A DNA stretch of 64,000 nucleotides from Salinimicrobium sediminilitoris (GTDB lineage: Bacteria; Bacteroidota; Bacteroidia; Flavobacteriales; Flavobacteriaceae), in NCBI RefSeq assembly GCF_020866905.1, contig NZ_JAIVCC010000013.1, positions 186,001 through 250,000 of the forward strand. The letters run 5' to 3'. Every line of letters begins with the position of its first letter. The stretch's first letter is position 1. Below, one piece after another: positions 15,241 through 25,611 of the stretch. The notes beneath the pieces are model-generated. The model had not been told where the DNA came from. It saw only the letters and a program-made list of their open reading frames with translations, and ran no database searches. The position numbers and the translations under genes were made by a program.

Positions 15241-18225
15241 TCAAACCTGCAGTCTGAGCGTGACGGTAGTACCTTTATCTCTTTGGCAATTCACCTGCAC
15301 TGCTTTTTCGACATCATAGCCAAGCAGGGATAAACGCTCTTTCACCAGGGTGATCCCCTTTGATTTGTGCAGTTTATTAGCCCGGTTAGTAGCATAACCA
15401 ATTCCGTTATCTTCAATTTTGCACTGTAAGAGGTTTTCAGAAAGGCGCTTAAAGGAAATTTTTAACGTCGGATCTGTGATCCCCGGCGGAAAAGCATGAA
15501 CAAAAACGTTTTCCACAAAGGTCTGTAATAGCATCGTGGGAATTTCTACATCGTAAACATCAACTAAAGGATCTACATCAAATATCACCTTGATCCGGTT
15601 ATTGAACCTCGTATTTTCCACCCGAATGTAGGATTGCAGATACTCAATTTCTTCGATCAACAGAATTCTCGGTTTGGTACAGTGATCCAGGTTTAGCCTT
15701 ATTAATTTTGCGAAGTCGTTTAAAAAACTACTGGCATTGTCTATATCCCTGTCCATGATATAGTTTTGAATGGAATTCATGGCATTAAAAATAAAATGCG
15801 GATTCATTTGCGCCAGTAAAGCTTCCATTTTGGTTTCTTCAAAGCGCTTCTGGATCAATCCTTTTTGTACCTCAAAATTCCGGGTTTGCCTTATTTGTAG
15901 CCTATAAACACTGTAAACCAATATAAATATCAGGCTCGTGACCGCTAATCCAAACCACCAGGTTTTCCAGAATGGCGGAAGTATGGCCAGGTGTAAAAGC
16001 GACTGGGTATGACTTAAACCTGTACTTTTATCAAGCACTTTTACCGCGACATCATAATTTTTTGCAGGTAAAAAAGGCAGGAATATTTCAGGTTTAGGGG
16101 AAGGAAGACTCCACCTGTCATCTTTGTTCAACCTGTATTGATAAGTCAATTTATGCGGATAAGGATGTGCGTTGGTGCTTAATTTAAGCAAGAGGGTATT
16201 CTCATTGTGCGGCAACTCCAATTCCTCCTTATTGATAAATTCTTCCGAAGGAGTTTTATCGTTATTGATAAAAACTTCTTTCAGTTTTACTTCATCTACC
16301 AATGCTTCGGAATTACTTACCACCTCGAGATCTATACTATAAAACCCATTTTCGCTGCCAATAGATAATTTGTGGTGGTCTACATCGGCACTCAATAACG
16401 GCTGTTTTAGTCCTTGTTCTTCATCCAGGAATATAAAGCGGTCGTTCTTATAAAGCGTCAACCCCTTTTCTGTCCCAATGATTAAATTCCCACGGTATTG
16501 CTTCAGAAAAGAAATGGAGTTCCCCTGGATTTTTGCCCGTGGGATCTTCTTAAGAACTTTAAATTCAGCTTCATCATTGACTATAAATACATCCCCAAAC
16601 TCATTGGAAACAGCAATATTATTTTCTAAAGGGGTAATGTGTTTTAATTTTTTTTCTTTCCAGATCCCAGTATCCAGATAAGACTTAAACCCATTGTTTT
16701 CCCACACATAAAGTCCTGAGAAAACAGAAAGAAAATAGGTTTTATTCCCCTGTTGCAAACTATTGACCACCATGGTTGGCGTTTTGGGATCTTCGGGTGT
16801 AAAATAGGTGTATTTAAAAGCGTCCAGATCATTGTAAAGTCTTACGCCGCCATAAGGATTTGTTTCAAGAAGATTACCGGCTTCCGTAAAATTGATCTCT
16901 TCGGAATGCACCGGTAAATAGCGCCGCAATTCCCCGGAATCATTTATTGCAAATATTCCAACATTAGTGTTTAACCAGTAAATATTCTGAAATACCTTAA
17001 GGTCATTAAAACTGATGTCCTCCGCCTTGGTGGTATAATCCAGTTCATAAAAGTGATCCCGATGTTTTGGTAAGGGTATTTTGGTATTTAAGACATATTC
17101 CTCCTGCCATTTTTTAAGCCGGCTTAAAGTAATGCTAAGTTCATTCCCGGAATTTTTTAAAATGAGCGCGTCGTTCAGTAATACTGCAGAGGTGTTTTCG
17201 GTTTCGGCAAATCCAAGAATGTTTTTCCCGTGGATCGAATTGATCTTTATTTGAGGATTCAAATTGATCTCATAAAGTCCGGCATCTTTAGTTCCTATGT
17301 ATAATTTTTCAAACCTTGCATCATAAGCCAGGGAAATAACTTTATTGCTTAAAACATTAAATTCTGAAGCCTTTGAGATCAATTCATCATTGACTATTTC
17401 ATAGATCCCTCCATTGGCATCATATATTCCCCAGCCTGCGGCAAAGATCCTGTCGTCGCGGGTCTTCACATGATCCCACAAAATTGAAAACCCGAGTTTT
17501 TCATTGAATTCACGATCCTTTTCGCTCACATATTCAGCCACACTGCTTTTGGTAAAGAATTCTTTGTTACTGCTGTAAATGCTGTCTTTATCAACAAATA
17601 CCGAATAAATGAAAGTGTGATCATTTACCTTCAGCAGATTGGTTCTATTATTCTTAGTCTGAATTTTATATAACCCGGAGTTATAGGTGGCAACGTAGAT
17701 TTGCTTTTCATGCTCGAAGAAACCAGTGATCCTAAACAGCTCGTCAACGGGAGGGGTATCTAAGGGAAGTACATTAAAAGTATTAATGTCTATTATTGAA
17801 ACACCGTCACTGGTTCCCACGTACATATGTTTCCCATGGGGAAAGAGGGTGGTGATTTCATTGTGAACCAAGCCGTCTTCTTCTGAAACTACCCTGAATT
17901 TGAAGCCGTCATAGATGCTCACCCCTTCCCCGTAGCTTCCAAACCACAATTTTTTATTCCTGTCTTCTGCAATGGCCCAACAGCTGTTTAATGCCAGGCC
18001 GTCCTCTTCAAAAAAATAGGTGAAAATATCATTCTCCTTTTTCACCACTCCGTTCTCAGTACCAATCCACAGAATATTATTGCTGTCAACCAACAAAGAC
18101 CTCACGGCATTGTTAGGCAATTCGTTGGCTGCAGTATAATTTTTACCGGGAAAGTTTTGGGAAAACGCAATGTTGACCCACAAAAACAGGAGAAGTAAAG
18201 GTTTAGTGATTTTGCAGGATGGCAT
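15241..18225 (-). CDS. LytS-like sensor histidine kinase with two-component-regulator propeller
   Basis: A 994-residue membrane sensor. ATG 18225 was chosen because it begins M-P-S-C-K-I-T-K and a signal peptide ending I-A-F-S-Q. The periplasmic part (about 25-730) has repeated propeller blades such as D-S-N-N-I-L-W-I-G-T-E-N-G and L-W-F-G-S-Y-G-E-G, then a Y_Y_Y domain (L-T-Y-Q-Y-R-L-N). One membrane helix follows (W-W-F-G-L-A-V-T-S-L-I-F-I-L-V). The His_kinase core has L-L-A-Q-M-N-P-H-F-I-F-N-A-M-N-S-I-Q with the phosphorylated His, and an ATPase domain with D-N-G-I-G-Y. It partners the LytTR regulator, whose gene overlaps by 23 bp upstream. The ligand is unknown. Confidence 0.88.
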   Translation of the reverse strand: MPSCKITKPLLLLFLWVNIAFSQNFPGKNYTAANELPNNAVRSLLVDSNNILWIGTENGVVKKENDIFTYFFEEDGLALNSCWAIAEDRNKKLWFGSYGEGVSIYDGFKFRVVSEEDGLVHNEITTLFPHGKHMYVGTSDGVSIIDINTFNVLPLDTPPVDELFRITGFFEHEKQIYVATYNSGLYKIQTKNNRTNLLKVNDHTFIYSVFVDKDSIYSSNKEFFTKSSVAEYVSEKDREFNEKLGFSILWDHVKTRDDRIFAAGWGIYDANGGIYEIVNDELISKASEFNVLSNKVISLAYDARFEKLYIGTKDAGLYEINLNPQIKINSIHGKNILGFAETENTSAVLLNDALILKNSGNELSITLSRLKKWQEEYVLNTKIPLPKHRDHFYELDYTTKAEDISFNDLKVFQNIYWLNTNVGIFAINDSGELRRYLPVHSEEINFTEAGNLLETNPYGGVRLYNDLDAFKYTYFTPEDPKTPTMVVNSLQQGNKTYFLSVFSGLYVWENNGFKSYLDTGIWKEKKLKHITPLENNIAVSNEFGDVFIVNDEAEFKVLKKIPRAKIQGNSISFLKQYRGNLIIGTEKGLTLYKNDRFIFLDEEQGLKQPLLSADVDHHKLSIGSENGFYSIDLEVVSNSEALVDEVKLKEVFINNDKTPSEEFINKEELELPHNENTLLLKLSTNAHPYPHKLTYQYRLNKDDRWSLPSPKPEIFLPFLPAKNYDVAVKVLDKSTGLSHTQSLLHLAILPPFWKTWWFGLAVTSLIFILVYSVYRLQIRQTRNFEVQKGLIQKRFEETKMEALLAQMNPHFIFNAMNSIQNYIMDRDIDNASSFLNDFAKLIRLNLDHCTKPRILLIEEIEYLQSYIRVENTRFNNRIKVIFDVDPLVDVYDVEIPTMLLQTFVENVFVHAFPPGITDPTLKISFKRLSENLLQCKIEDNGIGYATNRANKLHKSKGITLVKERLSLLGYDVEKAVQVNCQRDKGTTVTLRLQV

Positions 18226-18955
18226 TGATAAATTCTTCTTCTTTTCTATGTGAAACAGGAAGTTTTTCTCCATTGGTCAACTCCACTTCCTTATTTGCCT
18301 TATGGTACCTCACCACATAATTCAGGTTTATGACGTAGGTCTTATGTATCCTTATAAAAGATGTGTCCGGCAGTATTTCTTCCACATATTTTAAGGTCTT
18401 GGTGGCTGTTTTACTGCAGCCGTCAATTTTTTTAATGCAGCAGTAATTACTTTCAGCTTTGCAATATAAGATCTGGTTTGCATGAATGAGTTCAAATCCT
18501 TCCAGCGTGGGAAAAGCGATCTTGCTTACATTTTGATCATTTACATTCAGGTTCTCAAGCAATAAAGACAATTTCTTTTGGGCGAAGCTCCCCTGGTTCC
18601 TGCGCTCAAACTTTTTTACAGCTTCAGATAGATCCAGATGGTTTATGGGCTTCAATAAATAATCCAGTGCACTTCGCTTAATTGCTTTAATGGCAAATTG
18701 ATTATAGGCAGTGGTAAAGATGACTTCGAAATTTATGGTCTCAAAATATTTGAACAATTCAAACCCATTTTTCTCTGGCATTTGAATATCTAAAAAAACC
18801 AGTTCGGGCTGATGTTCCCTGATGGCAAGCACCCCGGAATCCACCGAATTGCATTTCCCTACAATATTGAACCTGTTTGGAAAGTACCTGTTAAGGGTTT
18901 TCTCCAGTAGCTCCTGGGCATTGATCTCATCATCAATAATTACTGCTTTTATCAT
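18203..18955 (-). CDS. LytTR-family response regulator
   Basis: A 250-residue regulator; ATG 18955 starts M-I-K-A-V-I-I-D-D-E, whose acidic pair opens the receiver domain. The phospho-acceptor is Asp56 in L-V-F-L-D-I-Q-M-P, and the receiver Lys is in Y-L-L-K-P-I. The C-terminal LytTR DNA-binding domain (about 148-248) contains K-A-E-S-N-Y-C-C-I and S-F-I-R-I-H-K-T-Y-V-I-N. It forms a two-gene operon with the LytS-like kinase and is transcribed away from the alpha-2-macroglobulin gene, which is a possible target because they share the upstream region. Confidence 0.9.
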   Translation of the reverse strand: MIKAVIIDDEINAQELLEKTLNRYFPNRFNIVGKCNSVDSGVLAIREHQPELVFLDIQMPEKNGFELFKYFETINFEVIFTTAYNQFAIKAIKRSALDYLLKPINHLDLSEAVKKFERRNQGSFAQKKLSLLLENLNVNDQNVSKIAFPTLEGFELIHANQILYCKAESNYCCIKKIDGCSKTATKTLKYVEEILPDTSFIRIHKTYVINLNYVVRYHKANKEVELTNGEKLPVSHRKEEEFINAILQNH

Positions 18956-19020
18956 AAGACAATTATACAATTAAATAGGAATATAGTTGGTGAAATAGAG
19001 ATTGGTTAATTGGGGATTAG

Positions 19021-19044
19021 TTTTTGGTTTTTGGTTTTTGGTTT
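19021..19044. repeat. Three tandem copies of TTTTTGG
   Basis: A 7-bp unit repeated three times with a partial fourth, in the divergent region between the response-regulator gene and the alpha-2-macroglobulin gene, about 65 bp upstream of the regulator ATG. Like the array at 15181 the period is seven. Confidence 0.75.
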
Positions 19045-19167
19045 CTGAAAATTATTTCATAGAATCAACTTTTTAGAACCTATATGCAAATCTTCCTGGT
19101 TTTTTAAAAATTAGTATCTTCATCATCTACTACGTCTTCCCTACCGGCGCAGCATCAAATCCCCCGT

Positions 19168-22100
19168 ATGAAAAAATTATTTTTAGCGGTTGCTTTTCTG
19201 TGCACTACCCTCTCCTTTTCACAGAATTCCCAACAATGGAAAACAGTAGATTCCCTGGAGCTGCAGGGTCGAATAGAGTCGGCTAATGAAGTGGTTTCAG
19301 GTATTCTCAAAACTGCCATGAAAAAGAAGGATTTTGAACAGCTTATCAAAGCAAAGATCTTTCAGTACAAATTTCACCAGGTCAACCACGAAAATTCAGA
19401 TCAATTCATTCTGAAGGATCTCAATCAAACCCTATCCCGGCTGCCCCGACCCTACCGGAATGTGCTAATGAGCTACAAGGCCGAATTCCTGCAGCAGTAC
19501 TTCCGGCAGCACCGCTGGAGGATCAAAAGACGGAAGGAGGTGGATAATCCTGACGCCCTGGATCTCGCCACCTGGAGCGAAGCAACATTGCAGGACAGCA
19601 TTAGGAGCAGTTATGAAGCCTCTCTGCAAAACAGACAGCAACTCATCAACACCCCGGTGGAAAAAATTGCCGAATTACTGCAGCAGGAACCGCTCAACAG
19701 AAAATATAAGCCTTCCCTCTACGATCTTCTGGCCCACAGGGCTTTGGATTTTTTTACCGATTCTTCAAATTTCCCGGATGTAAATCCGGCTGCGGAATAC
19801 CTTTTTGACGCTTCAGAATTATTGGGATCTACCGCGCAGTTCCTGCAGCTGAAATTTCCGAAGGAGGCACAGCAAACTTCCGAAGTATATGTGCTGAAGA
19901 TCATGCAAGATCTTGAAGACCTGCATTCCGAAGACAAGGATCCCACCGCGCTGGTATATGCACAGCTCCAACGGCTGGATTATGTAAACTCACACACCCA
20001 AAAATGGGAAAAATACATGCAGGCCCTGGACAGGCTTTCGCAACAGTATGAAAACACTCCGGCTACAGCCCTGCTACTGTATACACGCGCCCTTGCCTAT
20101 TTTGAACGTGCGAAATTAACCGGGGAAGAGGGTAATATTTTGCATCCCGACTTCAATAAAAAAGCAGTGGAACTGGGCGAAAAGATCATTAAGGAATTTC
20201 CCGGTACAGAAATGGAACAGAAGGCGTTTTCGCTGATCAGTGCTATTAAATCGGTTGATCTCGATGTTCAGATCCCCGATTACCTGGTGCCCGGGAATAC
20301 CGGCAGGATGCGACTTTCCTATAAAAGCATTGATTCGGTACAAATGAAATTATTTAAAATACCGGCCGATTTTCCCGTACAGGACAGATGGTATAACATG
20401 GTTGATGATATACAGGTGATGATGGAAAAACGCACTGCCGTTTTGAGTAAATCCCTCCTCCTGCCCCGGGCAGAAGATTTTAACTCCCACTCCACCGAGG
20501 CGCTAATTCCCCCACTGGAAGCAGGGACTTATATGCTGACCATTTCGGGGCAGAACAGCTTCGGAAAAAAAGGTTTTAGTTTCGGCTTTTTGAGGGTCAC
20601 GAATCTTACCCTTTCCCAAACCGCATTTAAAACTATAAATATATACCGGGCCCTGGATCGTACTACCGGCCTTCCCGAAGAAGAAGTGCACCTTGACTGG
20701 GTGGCTAAAGAAAAAATTGTGAGGGAAAAGATCACCGGTGAAAACGGGGAGGTTTTAATAAAAAATAGCTTTAACCGTATGGACCTCGACTACCTGCAGG
20801 CATCCAAAGCGGGAGACACCTTAATTTCCCGTTTTTGGGAAGGTTACTACAGAGGGGGGAACCAGGAAGAACGTCCTCTCATGGCCAAGACCCTGCTGTA
20901 CCTGGATCGTGCCATTTACCGCCCCGGTCAAAAAGTACATTTTAAGGGAATCTTACTGAGCCATAAAGACGGAAAGACCAAAACTGTCCCCAATGAATTT
21001 GTAGAAGTATATGTAGAAGACCCGAATTCTGAAGAGGTCGCAACCTTGAGGTTAAAGACCAACAAATTCGGTTCTTTTAATGGGGAGTTTTTATTACCCC
21101 AATCTGGTATCACCGGTAAGTTCAGCATTCATACCGAAGAAGACACCGAAGCAGAAACCCCTTTTTGGGAGGAGATCCTGGACGGGGACACTTATATGTA
21201 TAACGAGCATTATTTTAGTGTCGAGGAGTATAAGCGCCCCACTTTTGAAGTGGCTTTTGATACTATAAACCGTAGCTTCAGCTTTGGGGACAGCGTTAGT
21301 ATTAAAGGAAATGCCCGCGCTTTTATGGGTGCTCCCGTGAGCAATGTGCGGGTAGCCTATACAGTGAACCGGCGGGAGGTGGTCTACCGCTGGTGGTATT
21401 ATGATCGTGGCGACGTCGTCACCATTAAATCTGACACCATTAACACTGATAATAAAGGTAATTTCACCCTTGCTTTCCCTGCGGAAATAGCATTGGGCGA
21501 TCAACAAAAGCCGGAACTCATCTACGAGTACAGCATTGAGGCAACATTCACCGATGTTTCCGGAGAAGCCCGTACAGGCACGACCAGCCTGAAGATCGGG
21601 AAAAAGAATTTATTGCTGAAGCTGGATCTTGCTGAAAGTATCCGCAGAGGCGATAGCCTGCAACCAAAGATCCTGGCAACCAATCTTAATGATCATCCGG
21701 TGCCGGTTTCCGGCTCGCTGAAGATCTATAAGCTGCGCGGCCCGGACAGGTTGCTACGCGACAGGTTGTGGCCGGCGCCCGAAATTCAGACGATTCCTGA
21801 AGAGGAGTTTAAAGAACTTTTTCCTGAAGAACCCTATGAATATATTCCCGAACCTATAGATTGGCCCAGGGCAAAATTGGTCTTTGAAGCAAATTTTGAA
21901 TCCGACGGCAGCTATGAACCTGAAATCTTAATACCGGCCGCCTGGAAAACAGGGAAATACCTCGCCATGGTAGAAGCCGAAAGTAGCGGCAATCTAGCCA
22001 CGAGTAAAAGGACCTTTGAGGTGAACGATCCCGCAGACAGAATTCTTCCCGACAACCAACGCTTTACTGCTGCTGTGATCACCAAAGATCTCGAAAAAGA

Positions 22101-25100
22101 GAAACTATTAAAGCTGCTCCTGCAAACCGGTTATGACGATCTGCAATTGCACATAGGCGTCTATAACGAGGACCGGCCGGTTTATACAGAATACATTCGG
22201 CTCAACGGAAATAAATTCCTGGAAATTCCGCTTAAGGAGATAACTTCCGAAGAGCTGGAGGTACAGATCACGGGCGTAAAGAACAATTCTGCTTTTAATG
22301 AAACTCAGCGGGTTCGGTTGCCAAAAACTGAGGATTTTTTAAAGATCAGCACACAAACTTTCCGCAGCAAATTGCAACCCGGCATAGAAGAAACCTGGAG
22401 TTTTAAGATCGAAAATGCCGCTCATGAGGCACCGGAAGCTGAAGTGCTGGCTTCCATGTACGACATGTCCCTGGACCAGTTCACCACTCAAAAATGGCAA
22501 ACCGCGACTCAATTTTCCAATACCTACCAATCCTACCCATCGTACAGATTACCCAATATTGAGGAGACCTCTATGCTCTACAACAGGTTCCCTTCGCCCT
22601 GGAGGTACCGTCCGCAGCCAAGAAAATTCGACCGGCTCCACCTTTTCGGGTTTATGATGTCCAATCCTGACTCTTACCAATACAGGAACTATTTAAGAAA
22701 TAAAAATAAAGACAAAGCCTCCGGGGACCTGGTTGGCAACACCCGGGGAAAAGTCACAGACGAAGCAGGTTTACCCCTGCCGGGGGTCAATGTAGTTATC
22801 GACGGCACCACTACCGGCACCACTACAGATTTTGACGGGCAGTTTGCCTTAGACACCCAAAAGGGAGACCAGCTGGTTTTCTCTTACGTCGGGTTTCTTC
22901 TGGAAAGAGTACTTATCAATAAAGATAGGGAGATCTATGTGACGCTGACGGCCGATTCTGCTATGCTGGAAGAAGTTGTGGTAGCTTATGCAAACGACGA
23001 GGAAGCAGAAGTGGCTGAAGAGGCCGAAGTTGCCATGTCCCTGCAGGCAAAGGCAGCAGGAGTCAATGTAACTTCCAGTAATACGATCAAGATAAGAGGT
23101 GCTTCTTCCATTTCGGGTGATCCCGAAATGCTGTACATCGTGGACGGTAAAATCGTGACAGATTACGAGGCGCCTACAGACGAGATACTTTCCATAAAAG
23201 TATTGAAGGCCGAAGAGGCCATGGCAATTTACGGCGCCCGGGCCGCGAATGGAGCCGTTATCATCAGTACCAAAAAAGGCATGCAGGAACTGCAAAATAT
23301 TACTGTCCGAAAAGATCTGGATGAGACCGCTTTTTTCTATCCGCACCTGCAGTTGGGGAAAGACGGCAAACTGGAATTCAGTTTTACTTCGCCCGAAGCC
23401 CTTACCCAGTGGAAATTCCGTTTGCTTGCTCACACTGCTAACTGGACCACCGGCAGCTACGAGAATACGGTCCGCACCCAAAAGGAACTCAGTGTGATTC
23501 CGAATCCTCCACGTTTTCTTCGGGAAACCGATACCATAGTATTCAAAGCTAAAATTTCCAATCTTTCTCCGGAAGCAATGACGGGAACCGCAATGCTGGA
23601 ACTGTACGATGCCCTTACCATGAAACCTATCGACAGCCTGCTGGCGAATCTTAACAAGCTGAAGAACTTTAATATTGCTGCATCAGGAAATACCAATGTT
23701 TCGTGGGATCTCACTATTCCGGAAGGAATACAGGCAGTAACTTATCGCATTGTTGCAAAAGCAGGGGATTTCTCAGATGGAGAAGAGAATTTCCTCCCGG
23801 TGCTTTCCAACAGAATGCTGGTAAAAGAAAGCCTTCCATTCTTCGTGAGAGCCGGGGAAACAGAAACTTACATTTTTAAGAATTTTCAGGAGAATGAATC
23901 AGAAACTTTGGAGCATCACAAATACACTTTAGAATACAGTTCGAATCCCGCCTGGTATGCCCTCCAGAGTCTGCCATACCTCATCGAGTTCGAACATGAG
24001 TGCTCCGAACAGACCTTTGCCCGCCTCTATGCCAATTCGGTTGCCGGAAAGATCATGAATTCCCAGCCAAAGATCAGGCAGGTTTTTGAAGCCTGGCAAA
24101 AAGATTCTTCGCTGGTGAGCGACCTTGAAAAAAAGGAAGAATTGAAGGACCTTATTCTTGCGGAAACGCCGTGGATTAGAGATGCAGCTTCAGAAAGCGC
24201 TCAAAAGCAACTGCTCGCCCAACTTTTTGAGCCCGAAAGATTGCAAAAGGAACAGGAGGAAATGTTATTAAGACTGGAACAGATGCAACAATCTTCGGGT
24301 GCCTGGCCCTGGTTTTCCGGTGGCAGGGCCAGTCCTTTCATCACACGGCATATTGTGGCAGGCCTTGGCCATCTGGACCGTCTAGGGATTGAACTTCAAG
24401 ATTCAGAAATGACAGAAAAGGCGATCGATTACCTTGACAGGGAAATCCTGGTTCAACTTAAGGACAGTTATAAGCAGGAACAATTTTACCACAGCCATTA
24501 CCTGTTGCATTATCTATACACCCGCAGCTATTACCTGAAAGAATTTCCGCCTTCCGAAGAGATCAAAGAGTTGATGACAAAAGCCATTGCAGCCAATAAG
24601 GAAACCTGGTTGGACAAAGATCTATACAACAAAGGTTTATTGATACTCATCTTTTCACGAACCGGGGAGACCGAATTTGCCGAAAAAATCGCAAAATCGC
24701 TGCAGGAAAGAGCAGTAAAATCTGAAGATTACGGAATGTACTGGAAAGAAAATGTTTCTGGCTGGTACTGGTATCGTGCGCCGGTAGAGACTCAGGCGCT
24801 GCTTATTGAAGGCTTCAGCGAACTTGGAGAGGAAGAAATAGTGGAAGAGTTAAAGATCTGGCTTTTGCAGAACAAGCGAACCAATCACTGGCCCACCACT
24901 AAAGCCACTACGGAGGCCACTTATGCCCTGCTGATGCAAGGGAATGACTGGCTGCAGACAGATGACCAAACCCTGCTTAAAATTGGAGGAGAACCTGTTA
25001 CAAAGGAAAAACTTTCAGCAACCGAAAAAGAAGCCGGCACCGGATATCGAAAACTGGTTTGGAAGGCCAATGAGATCACAAAGGATTTTAGCACGATCAC

Positions 25101-25611
25101 TGTAGAAAACAATAATTCCACCGCAGGATACGGGGGCGCTTACTGGCAATATTTTGAAGACCTGGATAAAATAAAAGATCACGGTACTAGTCCGCTGAAT
25201 ATCGAAAAGGAACTCTATCTTAATGTTGCCGGGGAAAACGGCAACACCTTACAACAGATCACTCCCGAAACCATGCTGCAGCTGGGAGACCTGGTGACGG
25301 TAAGGCTCGTAGTGCGCAGCACTGCCGATATGGAATTCATTCATTTAAAAGACATGCGCGCCAGTGGTTTTGAACCCACTAATGTGCTGAGTGAATACAA
25401 ATATCAGGATGGCACCGCCTACTACGAAAGCACCCGTGACGCTGCCACCCATTTCTTTTTTGATCTTCTGCGCAAAGGAACCTATGTCCTGGAATATACG
25501 GTGAGGGCAAACAATGCAGGGAAATTTTCAAATGGTATCACCACGATTGAAAGCATGTATGCCCCGGAATTTTCCGGCCACACAAAAGGGGTCAGGGTAA
25601 AAATAGAATAG
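19168..25611 (+). CDS. Alpha-2-macroglobulin family protein with embedded CarboxypepD-reg and TonB-plug-like segment
   Basis: A 2147-residue secreted protein; the signal peptide ends T-L-S-F-S-Q. MG2-type domains occupy about 370-700 (L-D-R-A-I-Y-R-P-G-Q-K-V-H-F-K-G). The A2M domain starts near 1385. A thioester-type motif H-E-C-S-E-Q-T-F has Cys at about 1612 and the Gln three residues later, and a helical complement-like domain and receptor-binding-like C-terminus follow. Inserted at about 1191-1265 is a carboxypeptidase-regulatory-like domain (G-K-V-T-D-E-A-G-L-P-L-P-G-V). Near 1300-1370 follows a plug-like segment with I-K-I-R-G-A-S-S and M-A-I-Y-G-A-R-A-A-N-G-A-V-I-I. Such proteins are thought to trap proteases in the periplasm; anchoring and partner are unknown here. 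Confidence 0.88.
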   Translation: MKKLFLAVAFLCTTLSFSQNSQQWKTVDSLELQGRIESANEVVSGILKTAMKKKDFEQLIKAKIFQYKFHQVNHENSDQFILKDLNQTLSRLPRPYRNVLMSYKAEFLQQYFRQHRWRIKRRKEVDNPDALDLATWSEATLQDSIRSSYEASLQNRQQLINTPVEKIAELLQQEPLNRKYKPSLYDLLAHRALDFFTDSSNFPDVNPAAEYLFDASELLGSTAQFLQLKFPKEAQQTSEVYVLKIMQDLEDLHSEDKDPTALVYAQLQRLDYVNSHTQKWEKYMQALDRLSQQYENTPATALLLYTRALAYFERAKLTGEEGNILHPDFNKKAVELGEKIIKEFPGTEMEQKAFSLISAIKSVDLDVQIPDYLVPGNTGRMRLSYKSIDSVQMKLFKIPADFPVQDRWYNMVDDIQVMMEKRTAVLSKSLLLPRAEDFNSHSTEALIPPLEAGTYMLTISGQNSFGKKGFSFGFLRVTNLTLSQTAFKTINIYRALDRTTGLPEEEVHLDWVAKEKIVREKITGENGEVLIKNSFNRMDLDYLQASKAGDTLISRFWEGYYRGGNQEERPLMAKTLLYLDRAIYRPGQKVHFKGILLSHKDGKTKTVPNEFVEVYVEDPNSEEVATLRLKTNKFGSFNGEFLLPQSGITGKFSIHTEEDTEAETPFWEEILDGDTYMYNEHYFSVEEYKRPTFEVAFDTINRSFSFGDSVSIKGNARAFMGAPVSNVRVAYTVNRREVVYRWWYYDRGDVVTIKSDTINTDNKGNFTLAFPAEIALGDQQKPELIYEYSIEATFTDVSGEARTGTTSLKIGKKNLLLKLDLAESIRRGDSLQPKILATNLNDHPVPVSGSLKIYKLRGPDRLLRDRLWPAPEIQTIPEEEFKELFPEEPYEYIPEPIDWPRAKLVFEANFESDGSYEPEILIPAAWKTGKYLAMVEAESSGNLATSKRTFEVNDPADRILPDNQRFTAAVITKDLEKEKLLKLLLQTGYDDLQLHIGVYNEDRPVYTEYIRLNGNKFLEIPLKEITSEELEVQITGVKNNSAFNETQRVRLPKTEDFLKISTQTFRSKLQPGIEETWSFKIENAAHEAPEAEVLASMYDMSLDQFTTQKWQTATQFSNTYQSYPSYRLPNIEETSMLYNRFPSPWRYRPQPRKFDRLHLFGFMMSNPDSYQYRNYLRNKNKDKASGDLVGNTRGKVTDEAGLPLPGVNVVIDGTTTGTTTDFDGQFALDTQKGDQLVFSYVGFLLERVLINKDREIYVTLTADSAMLEEVVVAYANDEEAEVAEEAEVAMSLQAKAAGVNVTSSNTIKIRGASSISGDPEMLYIVDGKIVTDYEAPTDEILSIKVLKAEEAMAIYGARAANGAVIISTKKGMQELQNITVRKDLDETAFFYPHLQLGKDGKLEFSFTSPEALTQWKFRLLAHTANWTTGSYENTVRTQKELSVIPNPPRFLRETDTIVFKAKISNLSPEAMTGTAMLELYDALTMKPIDSLLANLNKLKNFNIAASGNTNVSWDLTIPEGIQAVTYRIVAKAGDFSDGEENFLPVLSNRMLVKESLPFFVRAGETETYIFKNFQENESETLEHHKYTLEYSSNPAWYALQSLPYLIEFEHECSEQTFARLYANSVAGKIMNSQPKIRQVFEAWQKDSSLVSDLEKKEELKDLILAETPWIRDAASESAQKQLLAQLFEPERLQKEQEEMLLRLEQMQQSSGAWPWFSGGRASPFITRHIVAGLGHLDRLGIELQDSEMTEKAIDYLDREILVQLKDSYKQEQFYHSHYLLHYLYTRSYYLKEFPPSEEIKELMTKAIAANKETWLDKDLYNKGLLILIFSRTGETEFAEKIAKSLQERAVKSEDYGMYWKENVSGWYWYRAPVETQALLIEGFSELGEEEIVEELKIWLLQNKRTNHWPTTKATTEATYALLMQGNDWLQTDDQTLLKIGGEPVTKEKLSATEKEAGTGYRKLVWKANEITKDFSTITVENNNSTAGYGGAYWQYFEDLDKIKDHGTSPLNIEKELYLNVAGENGNTLQQITPETMLQLGDLVTVRLVVRSTADMEFIHLKDMRASGFEPTNVLSEYKYQDGTAYYESTRDAATHFFFDLLRKGTYVLEYTVRANNAGKFSNGITTIESMYAPEFSGHTKGVRVKIE

